A stretch of DNA of 64,000 nt, taken from contig NMRA01000278.1 of NCBI GenBank assembly GCA_002633005.1, positions 407,406-471,405 on the forward strand. Reading direction: 5' to 3'. The position numbers and the translations under genes were made by a program. This document shows positions 42,901 through 54,900 of the stretch, one piece after another. Every line of letters starts with the position of its first letter. Within the stretch, counting starts at the first letter, position 1. The stretch comes from Phoronis australis (lineage: Eukaryota > Phoronida > Phoronidae). The notes under the pieces were generated by a model. That model saw only the letters and a list, made by a program, of their open reading frames with translations. It was not told where the DNA came from and did no database searches.

Positions 42901-45900
42901 GCAATTTTCCAAATTTTCGATGTGCTAAAAGGGCAGCAACAAAAACAAATTGGTGGCGCTATCGTTCTTATCTACGCTCGATGAAATGAACATTTTAACT
43001 GAATCTGCCTCAGAAGTTGTATAGATTACACCTGACACAACAGCTCCACCTGTTGGTTGACAGCAGATGCACAGTATGAAGTCAACAATGCTAACATAAA
43101 ACTATGGTTCTCTATTTATTTTAACTGAAAACTGAGTGTTCCACAAAATAAATGTAACCTTTAGTTATATCTTATGAGTCAAACAATGAGGGTCACCGGA
43201 GAATAGACTCTCAACTAAAAGTGCTCATCTCGATTAAGCCAGACAAAGGCTCGAAACACTGACCAAATACATTTTCACATTTCAGCTATATGGAGATTCA
43301 TTAAGATGGGAAAATTTTATTCAAAACTTATTCAAACCAGAACTATCAACCATTAGTTGTGATGGTCAGTTTAAAAGCTTAACAGTCTCAGGCAAAGATT
43401 GACTACACCAGTTCTAACATTAGGTTCCTTGTGACCAGAATCCAATGGCCGGATAACGTAAACTACAGCACAAGGCTATTGCTAGATTACAGCACCTGTT
43501 AGAGGGCAAACATGACACTTACTCTCCTTGTAATAGAGCTTTGACATCACTGACAAAATCTATCACACCTTTCAGTTGTTCAGACAGGGGGCGCTGAGCT
43601 CGCATGTCGACATCGGCGGGTCGGTAAGGCGGCTCAGGGGCACGATACCTGGACAAGAAGAAATGAGATGAGATCACATGAATACATGTCTGCTCACACG
43701 AACACCCGTCCGCTCACATGAAAACACGTCTGCTCACATGAAACACATCTGCTAACTTTTAGCATCTGCCATTTGAGCAGAAATTTACCAAAGGTTAAGT
43801 CATGACAGATTTCAGAAAATATAAATCGACAAGACTAGAGGAAAACTCCCGAAAATAAACTTTTCAGCTCGAATGTATTGAAAACAATGTCACAGTGACA
43901 TAATAAAATTGTTGATTTGTTGGACCTGTAGTTTTACATCAATTCAGAAATGTTGTGCATAATAATTAGCCATCTTTTTTTCTTTTACGGTCAGGAAACA
44001 AAATTAGATAACTTCAACAAAGTTAGATAACTCTTAATGAAATTATAAGGCAAGAAAAATAACCATTTATTGAAAAGTCAAGAATTCATGTCATCTGGCC
44101 AAAATTGCAAGAATCTTGCTTTCACCTGTTCGAGAACTCTCCCTGGCTCCGCTGCATGTCGCGTTGTATCTTGGTTTTCTGGTTATCCTTCTTGTCAGCA
44201 AATGCGCCCGAGTCGGCGGTCTTTAGCAGATGGGTCACAATACGGTCATTGCATTCCTGAACAACAAATAGTAACAGTGAGAAATCAATAAACAGAAGTG
44301 CATCAATCATCAACAAACATTTATCAACAAAGACCATCAAAAAACATTAAACAAAAATAGCATGTAACAACAAAAATCCATTAGATAAGCAAAAGACAGT
44401 CATAAATGAGTGAAAGAGCATCACAACAGACAGAACAAACCTACACCCTTGAATATTACTATCAACACTTGCCAAATAGAACCTCAAGAGGGGGGACCGA
44501 CCACAATTTCCAAATGAGAAACTTCCTTCAATAATTCTAGCAACAGTATGCTGGTGTCAGGGCTCCCTGGTTCCTAAATCCGCCGATGACATTCCATGAT
44601 TAGTAACAGTAAGATACCCATGAAGTAGCTGCACACACTTTCAATCAATCTGATACTCAAAGCAAAGTCTTTAGCATGTTGACATGAACCGGCCGACCAC
44701 AACTGCTCCAAGATATTGCTGAACCTAAACTGTACAGGACATTTTAGTCCAGCATGTTGCCAAATTTGTTTGACAAAATGGCCGTCATTAAGCAAGTGCA
44801 CCGTTAAACAAAATGAGCATTAAAAAAGATCATCATTAAACAAAGTTGCATCGTTAAATGAAAGACCATCTGATCCAGTAAACAAAAGAGCATCTTTTAC
44901 CTGGACCCATCTGGGAACGAGACTGACGCGTTCTGTATACTTGGTGGGGTCGATCCACTCGCCGGGCGTGCGCAGTTCAGAGACACGTGATGAAAAGCTC
45001 TTGCTACGATACCTGCTGGACACTTTGCGCATACTCAGAAACAAGAAGTTGTGCTCCGTATCGCCCGGAGACGTACCCATCCTGCCGATACCGTCTCCTG
45101 CCTTCAGCGGCTTACCCGTCGTCGTCACATTTCTATTGGAAAAGACAACCATTATTACAAGACAGCTGTTCATCTAACTATGATTTCAACCGGTTTTAGG
45201 GCACAGCTGTGAGGTTCTTTACTCATTATCTCTGCCACAATTCCCATTGTTAGATCACAAGAAGCAGTATTAACTCTCCAGTTTGCAAATGAATTCAATG
45301 TAAAACCAACATTTTACCTTCTTTACAAAACTTTAAAACATTGCAGTTTATGCTGTGCTCAGTAAACCAAGTCTTGTTTACAGCAGGGTTACATTTATTT
45401 AACTTATTCAACCTATTTAATAGTTGTCCTGATGACCATGGGTTTTAGCAGGTTTAAAACAAGAAGAGACTTGAAATGTAATTCTAAATGTAATTTTGCA
45501 CATAATTCTGCATGTAATTATATCATGCGACTAAATGAACGTTTCTCCCTCTCCCTCACTTAGTCTCTATCATCAGCCCCCCCTCCCCCTGTTGGTGAGA
45601 TTTTCCATTAAGACTTATTCAACAATCAGACAAAAACTTTTTTATGCATTCTTAAGATTACCTGGTGCTCCGCTTAACGTTATATAAAAAGATAACGTAT
45701 TTACGAAGGCTGGAGCCAGAGGGCTCAATGCGTATCCTCTCACGTGGTAGCTTCTCATAAATGTACGTGCCTGTCACTGGGGCAACAACCTACAAATAAT
45801 AAAGATGAAGGATTATTTCTGCTGCCCGGGCGTAACCCACATTTTCAACACAGGGATATGCAAGACGGAACAATATATAATAATTGAATGATGCAAATAA

Positions 45901-48900
45901 CAATAGTGGCTTCCATTATACAATACATTGTTCTTCACTAATGGCATGAACTGCTTTGGTATTCTCTGGATCCTTACAGATGGTTCTAAATATGCGGTAA
46001 ATGAAGAAAAATTCTGAAAAACAACTGAATCGTTCACTATAAGTCTCCAAGTTAAGAATGATTACTTAAGCGTTCAAGGCAATCAGAACGGATGATTTGA
46101 TAAAAAAGACACCTTTAACAATATTTTTGACAGCATAATATTTATCAATAGTAGATGCAACAATATAAACAGTCATTTTGTTTTAATCTTACAGCATAAT
46201 CAGTGAAGAGATAGCGTCAAATAATCCCAAGGATCACAAACTAAATAGTTAAGGTTACAGGTGTAGGTGTGTAGGTGTAAGACTACAGCGTTGCCCTGCC
46301 CCTTTGTACGGCCAAGACAGCAGCAAGATACTCACTATCTTTAGTGACGACATTTCTGACATTAATACGACACGTTTCAGACTCACCAATAGGAATACAA
46401 ATGCAGTCGGATAACATTTTAAAAAATTTTGAAGCTCTAGGATCTTTTCCAAATCAAGTAACCACGGGGGAAATTTGCGCTTGAAATTCTTACACAACTG
46501 TGTGTTTCGATTAATGTGTGTGCTTCAACAACGGCTTGTATGCTCCCAGAATTTGAGAAGGATTACAATTAGCCAGGTCCATGTGAATTTGTCAAAGTCC
46601 TTTAATCAGTAATTTACAATGCTACATAAATGTGGTCATTATTATTTCATAAATTTGGCATTTTAATTTTATTTGAAAGGGTACAAAATGTCAAAATGTG
46701 CCATTTACTAAACAAGCTAATACTGATAACGACAACTTGGTGTTGCAGCTTCTTTCATGTTATGGTCAACAATCAATATTCCACCAAGTGAAAACAAAGC
46801 AAGGCACTTTTGAAATACAGGCACGGCTATATCCAAGAATGGGTAAATTATTTCTTAAAGTTACCAGTTGACCAAACAACAATGAGCAGAACATGGTTGG
46901 CAGTACATCACCTTCTGGTGCGGTGAAGCCAACAGTAATGAGCAGAACATGGTTGGCAGTACATCACCTTCTGGTGCGGTGAAGCCAACAGTAATGAGCA
47001 GAACATGGTTGGCAGTACATCACCTTCTGGTGCGGTGAAGCCAACAGCATGATGCCAATGCCCTCCGTCTTGTTGCTGTACTCGCCCTGGGCTGTGCTCG
47101 GGTAGTTGCCAGTACCGTATTTATCGTCAGCGTTACGTCTTGTCTTGGGGAACGACTTGTGAAACTTGGGACCAAATAGTGCCTCAAATATTTCTAACGC
47201 TTTGTTTGCGCTAAAAAAGAAAACAATCAAAAATTTTTGCATTTATGGAATGAAGAAACACAATCTACATGTAACCAAAGCAACAATGGTAGCACGACAG
47301 TTCCATCAGATCTAAAAACCAATCCTGATGTAGCCAGTGGAAATTATAACTGATTCAACCTAAATTCCATGTTGACGAGCGCCATCTATTGGTCAGATTG
47401 TGACCAAGTCATGGACTTTCCAGACAAAACTGTCATGATATCTTAAGTTTGTTTTTGTTTCTGTTATGCTTTTATAACTTTTAATTTAATGAACACAAAC
47501 ACTTTCAAGTCTGGTCTGCACACCATCTGAAAAAGCCTGAAAAGATTTCTGCCCCCCAGCCGGGACTCAAACCCACAACCTTCTGCTAACTGCGCAGACG
47601 CTTTAGCCACTGAGCAAACAAAATGAGCAAACAAAATATCTCAGTAGTTTGAAAAGTTAAGGCATTAATTATCCCAATCATTGTTGTAAACGATCACGAT
47701 CAATATTTTCCCAAGTGTTTTCTGGTGGCAGTGTACTATAACAAATGCTAACAAAGAATATACTTAGACACAGTAATGTTGAGAAATTTGACAAAATAAA
47801 ATTCCACACATTTGACATCTCATGTCCTAAACTGACCTTGTGTGCTAAAACAATAAAAAGTTAAATGTTTAATATAATTTAAGTGTGGGATTATGATCCA
47901 AAATTACTCAAAAGTACAGTAATATTACAATGATATAATATTACAATGATATAATATTACAATGATATAATATCAAAATGATATAATATTACAATGATAT
48001 AATATTACAATGATATAATATACAATATATATGGGCTGGTTCTTCGGCATCTAGGCTATATGGACCGTGGGCAACACTGTAGCTCTTGGCCAAAATGTTA
48101 TTAATACGAACACTAAATCTTCTTTCCTCTGATTTCTTTGCCTGTCCTTTAGTTGGCATATTTTACCTCAAATTCACTATCGTGAGGTCGCTTGGTTCTC
48201 AAAGTCAAGAGGTTATGGTTTTTGGACTCTGTGTAACTGATTGGTTCGTTCACAAATAGCAACACCTCGTCACTTGAATGAAAAGTGATGTTACTGACTG
48301 CACAACATCACTTCACAATGGAAGTCATTGTACGGCATTTTACGCAATTAAAGGACAGAAGTATCACTTTCTGTGTAACGTGATTACGCGTCCTACATTA
48401 GACGATACTTACTAAGTCTTAATCGTGTCTATACTATACTTAATGTTGTAGTAAGACAGCAGGATACTCTTGTACGTGTCGAACAATGGCTTGGCTAGAT
48501 ACTCAAATGGCTCCAGCAAGTTGAGTACAGCAGAGATGAACTTTAGTCCCACCTCTTTTTGTTGTTGTCCCTGAAAATGAAGAGAAAAATGTGCAAGAGA
48601 ACACCTAGCTGATGTGATTCTCCTCACTCCTTCAATGGCTGCACAACCTATACTGACTACACACTGCGCTACCACTCATAGCAATACAAACCCTCCTGTT
48701 AGGTTTCACAGTGGTTACTAATCTGAAGCACAATCCAGACATCAAACTAGCAGCCCTTTGTTAACCCTTGCCATGCTCCATATGTCAGGCATCATAAATC
48801 GTAGGCCAATTGTCTACCAAGATTTGCGGAACTAAATGATGAAGGAAAAACCGAGTGAAACTTACAATGCACTCTACTTGTTTGAAAGTAATAAGATTCA

Positions 48901-51900
48901 ACATCTCTAGCAAGAAGTTGTCACTCAGAAACAACGACATGAACGAATGGAGGCAGAGTTTGATCAGTTGGTCCAGCACAGTTGGCAAAATTGTTTGGTG
49001 GTAAGCAGTGTCTTAGGAACTGATGGTGAACTCACTGATGGCATGATTGTATTGCTTGATGGGATCCAATGTGAGATCAGAAGACTGGAAATTATACATT
49101 GAGTATGAGCAAGTCTATATCAAGCTGTCCAACAAAAAGTAGTTGATTTCAAGCAAGAGTGACATTTGCAAAACTCACCGTCTACGCAGGAAAGGCACTA
49201 ACTGGGGATGGGCCATTATATTTCAAGTTGCAAAATTTAAAGCTCGTGTCAATAAAATCAAGAACCGTAGAAATCTTGATAGAGATGTCTAGTATGTGAA
49301 TGAGAGTTTGACAATGTGTTGAAGAATTGTTTATAAGGCCGTCAGGTTTTTATATGCCAAGAAAAAGTTAAAGAGTTGCTAGGCACACGATGGGAAATTA
49401 TTTTTAGAAGACAGGCTCGACAAGTTGCACTCACTCGATACCCTCAAGCAGCTGAACACGGCAGTAGTCAGCTAAACACGGTAGTAGTCAGCTGAACACG
49501 GCAGTAGTCAGCTGAACACGGCAGTAGTCAGCTGAACACGGCAGTAGTCAGCTGAACACGGCAGTAGTCAGCTGAACAGGGCAGTAATCAGCTGAACACA
49601 GCAGTAGTCAGCTGAACACGGCAGTAGTCAGGTTTTGACCAGCAGGGAGTCTGTTGTGAACAGGGGCAGGGTCTAGTGTGATTTGAATGACAATAACATT
49701 GCCATGGAGGTGAGAGGTCAGATGGCTTCTGGCTTTCTATTCATGCTGTTGATACGACGATCAATGACATATTTTGGTACACTGTTGAGTTCCATGTTTG
49801 TATATTCTGCCTGTTTGTAAACAGTCATTGTGATGTTTCATAATAGTCTCAGCTATTTCCTGTTTACTTCTTTTGTAAGTCATGTGATCAGAAGTCTGTA
49901 TTTCATTTTTTTCATTCGTTGAATAGATGTATTATTTTCATTTGTTGTTGGTTTTGTAAACAAACGACACGTAATCTTGTGATTTGAGAGACAAATGCTG
50001 TTTCTTTCTTATTCGTCTTATCAGCATTCGGTTGAATTTGAGATCTATCTGTGGGAGCTAGTTAATTAGGGTATCATGGTAAAATATTTAAGTAGTACTA
50101 CGTTTTTGACATTTTAGAAAGAATAGGCAGTTTGATATACTTGGAAATAGATGGTAAAAATTTTCCCATGTTGTGGAAAATTAAGTGACCATTGAGTGAG
50201 TGTAAGAAGTAAATTAATTTAAAAAATACACGGCCTCTGTGACAATCTTCATTTGGACATTCTAACTAATTTACAGCATTGCAACCATCGTGAAGGCAGA
50301 AAAAGTATTCCTAAGTTAAAATTGTTATTTTCTAGTCTTCAGCAAAATGCTAGAGTTGCATTTTGTTTTGATAACCAACGAAGTGTTACCAATAACATTT
50401 GAAAACAATTCTCAGGTTACTTTCTAGTTTTTCATCAAAAAAATTTGATTAAGGTGACTTGCCAATAAGAATTTTGACTTACCGTATGTTTCTCTTTATT
50501 CAGATTAGAAGTGAACTTAGGATTTGGCAAGAACTGATATTTTGATGTTTCCTCCGACCAAGCTCAAGCTTGAGCCTGGTGAAATTTTATGAGCCTGTTC
50601 TCTGGCAATAAGAAACTCTGTTCTCTAAAAGACTGAAATCACTTGAAATTTGACTAAGGAACAATTTACAATCGGTATATGGCTTAAATCAACATTTTTA
50701 AATGAAACCAGGGTTTAATGCCACTTTAACAGAAAAATTTGAACTTTTCTAACCAAGAAAGAAATGGTTTGAAATTCATCCAACAATGAAGACGGTCCAC
50801 ATCAATGAACGTCCAGCAGCGTCAACATCACTTCTTGCCTATTACTGTAAGTTATAATTACCATTTTATGAAGTCCTATTGCTGTAAGTTATACTCACCA
50901 TTTTCTTAAGACCTGTTGCACCATAGCCAACCTTGAGGGGAGTGTCATCAGTGCTGTAGATGGCGATCATCTTCCTGACTTCAACGATGGCAAAGGCTAA
51001 GTCAGTCTTAAGGGAGGCCAAGTCTTCTCCGGGGGTCATCCAGTACGGCAAGCGACCATCTTTGATAGGCATATTGATTTCTATACGCTTCTTGGCACCC
51101 ATCAGCATAAACATTGCCATGGCAGCCCTGTAAGACAATTTACTACCATCACCAATATCACCATATGAACCAATACTGGTCCTTTATAACCACGACCAGC
51201 ATCATCGTCACGGTTACGCTGCACTGCCTTTATGGTTATGGTAACCACTATAGCTGTCGTTAGTCATCACCACCTTGGTTTTTGGTGTCACCATCGCCAT
51301 ATTCGTCATGGTCATAATCGTTATTGCAGTTGTCATTGTCATTAGCGTGATCATCACAACCATCCTGACCATTATCACCAATTTAACAACACCATCTAGT
51401 GTCAGACTTATTGATTTCAAGTTTATTGATCAAGAGTGGTTTCAGTGATCTCCGCATTTGAAAACTTAAAGATGTCGGGAGCGTGCAAATGCCAACAAAC
51501 GTGCCAGAAACAATTGATTACAATTGGCCTTCAATGTCAGTTTCAATGGCCTATGGCCAATTAAGTTCGATTCAACTCATTATGTTCTTGTTAATGATCC
51601 CGACGCTATTTTCCAAACTGGTTGCTATTTTTTAAACAGGTCACTCAAATGTCTCTCAAGGAGAGACAAACAGGTCGCGACGAAATGTACTTTGTGCTTC
51701 AGTGGCAAGCAAGGACTCTCCAGCGAAGTATTGAATATCTACAGCANTCTAAAAGACTGAAATCACTTGAAATTTGACTAAGGAACAATTTACAATCGGC
51801 ATATGGCTTAAATCAACATTTTTAAATGAAACCAGGGTTTAATGCCACTTTAACAGATGAATTTGAACTTTTCTAACCAAGAAAGAAATGGTTTGAAATT

Positions 51901-54900
51901 CATCCAACAATGAAGACGGTCCACATCAATGAACGTCCAGCAGCGTTAACATCACTTCTCGCCTATTGCTGTGAGTTATAATTACCATTTTATGAAGTCC
52001 TATTGCTGTAAGTTATACTTACCATTTTCTTAAGTCCTGTTGCACCATAGCCAACCTTGAGGGGAGTGTCATCAGTGCTGTAGATGGCGATCATCTTCCT
52101 GACTTCGACGATGGCGAAGGCTAAGTCAGTCTTAAGGGAGGCCAAGTCTTCTCCGGGGGTCATCCAGTACGGCAAGCGACCATCTTTGATAGGCATATTG
52201 ATTTCTATACGCTTCTTGGCACCCATCAGCATAAACATTGCCATAGCAGCCCTGCAAGACAATTTAATATCATCACCAATATCACCATATGAACCAATAC
52301 TGGTCCTTTATAACCACGACCAGCATCATCGTCACGGTTACGCTGCACTGCCTTTATGGTTATGGTAACCACCATAGCTGTCGTTACAGTCATCACCACC
52401 TTGGTTTTTGGTGTCACCATCGCCATATTCGTCATGGTCATAATCGTTATTGCAGTTGTCATTGTCATTAGCGTGATCATCACAACCATCCTGACCATTA
52501 TCACCAATTTAACAACACCATCTAGTGTCAGACTTATTGATTTCAAGTTTATTGATCAAGAGTGGTTTCAGTGTTCTCCGCATTTGAAAACTTAAAGATG
52601 TCGGGAGCGTGCAAATGCCAACAAACGTGCCAGAAACAATTGATTACAATTGGCCTTCAATGTCAGTTTCAATGGCCTATGGCCAGTTAAGTTCGATTCA
52701 ACTCATTATGTTCTTGTTAATGATCCCGACGCCATTTTCCAAGCTGGTTGCTATTTTTTAAACAGGTCACTCAAATGTCTCGCAAGGAGAGACAAACAGG
52801 TCGCGACGAAATTTACTTTGGGCTTCAGTGGCAAGCAAGGACTCTCCAGCGAAGTATTGAAAATCTACAGCATCCGTAAGACAAAGCATCCAGGCACGAC
52901 AGACAAGGCCAAAAGCAAATGTAGGCAAAATACCTTTTCCCGCCAACTTGGTTGGAAACTGTGATCATTCATTAAAATGACAAGCAGAATGTACATACAG
53001 GAACCAGAACATACATACCATATTAAGCAGAATGCACACACCGTAAGCAAACTGCACGTAACTGTAAGCAGCATGTGCACAACTGTGAGCAGCATGCGCA
53101 CACCGTGAGCAGAATGCACATACTGTAAGCAGAATGTACATACCGTATGAAGGCCTGCATCAGACCTTTCATAGCACTCTGCGGAGCCGAGATCAGCTCA
53201 CCCAGGGAGTCGACAATCTGAGATCCAACCTTCTGGAACTGTGTTATGGCGTATGGAATGGTGACTTGAACAGAGTCTAGCATGGCCTGCCAGAAATGAG
53301 AAATTCATTCTCTTAACAACACAACTTGCAAAGAAAATGTAAACTGTTTGAATTGACTTTCAGTCAACTGTCCCAAACAGTCACAATGTGTGCGCAATGC
53401 AATACAGTTTAATATGAAACCAGCTGATGGGCTGAAATAAAAATATCGACAAGGTGCTGTTTGTCATATTTGTTGTGTAGCAAATTCCAGGTGTGCCCTT
53501 CCTAATACTCCCAGCAGATAAGAGTCATATTGGTGTACAGAGGTTACATTATGTTGCAATTAGTGGAGGGTGGAAATGACCTTTGATACTATTAGAAGTA
53601 TTATTACAAACATAGACCTATTAAGAAGGTAAATTTTGAATATTTTTAAAAATCATTAATCAAAATAAATTTGATGTAATATTGAAATTACCGTGATGAA
53701 ATTTTCAATGTCCATCTTAATGTCAGAGATGAAGAACTTGATGCGTAGCACGACTTTGCGCACAGCCTTGACCCAGGGGAGACAATCGGTTGTCTTCCCC
53801 GTCCAGGATGCGAGTGCCTCTGCGGTCTTCACAATATTCTTAGGGAGATCAATAATGGTTTGCACGAATGCCTTGAAAATACCCTGTGTTAGGATAGAAT
53901 AATAGTAAAATGTGAGTGACATGTCAGAGGTTGAACAGGGGAGATAAAAATACTGACATATCAGTGACAGAAAAAGAAAAGAATGAGAAATCTTTGTGCG
54001 ACGTGTCACAAATCGACAGTAGACTTTAAAAATCATGTCCACAATTGAAAACGGGAGCAGAAGGTAGATTTTGAGTGATACATCAGCAGCTGAACAGTGG
54101 AGAGGCTGATAGACTTTGAGTGACACATCAGTACATACACACCTCTATTCCACCATTTTCTCCCACAGTTTGGAAGATTCCCATGAAGTTGTTGACAGCC
54201 GTCTCGATGGGTGTGACGAACTGAGCATACAGGGTGTCGAAAATATTCACCAGGTCTTGCATAGAGTTGATGCCAAACTCCTGAAATGACATCAATAAAA
54301 CTGAAGGATTCCGCAGAGCTGTGGCAAAATCCATTGCCAATAGATGTCAGGCTGATTGTTGGGCTAGGTGCTAAATTATATTAACATTACGTCTGTCGCA
54401 GGTTATTTACTTGAAGCTGATTGGAACAACGCACTTAAAACAACATGTCTGGCACAGTTAGATACGGAAGACTCAACCTTCACTTTGAGAGTCCATAATG
54501 TTAATGATGGAGAAACATAGCCTGCACACCCCATGCAATTCACCTGCAGTCCTTTTTTTGTTTTGGCAGGTGGTCATCATGACTCTACTGTCGTACAGTA
54601 GAAGTTTATACTGATATAATTTACAGTACTGTTAAATGCAGACCGTCACAATCCAGCATTGATAATTAATTGTTACCATACGTCTCTTGGGGCAGGTCTA
54701 AGACATAACAAAATAGGAATATTATGCTAGTGCCAGTGGCAAGAACAAGGCCAACAGAACGGGCAGTGGTATTGGCAGTGGCAGGAACGAAGCCAACAGA
54801 ATGTGCAACAGTACTGGTAGTGGCAAGGGAAATGCTAATGGCAAGCTACCATTACTTTCTCTCAACTATAAAGATATAAACTCAAAGATACGCCTAGGAT

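Larger units (their letters stand above)
50624..52872. other. Unmerged contig overlap around gap N at 51746, duplicating exon 14
   Basis: Bases 50624-51745 and 51747-52872 are the same ~1.12-kb sequence with scattered substitutions and small indels, divided by one N. Each has a copy of exon 14. The pattern (copy ends at the N, copy restarts after it) indicates overlapping contig ends, probably two alleles. Confidence 0.92.

Noticed and set aside
50899-52251. Genuine tandem duplication of exon 14
   Set aside because: The copies meet exactly at an N, the flanking introns are duplicated too, and two copies in a row would break the frame.
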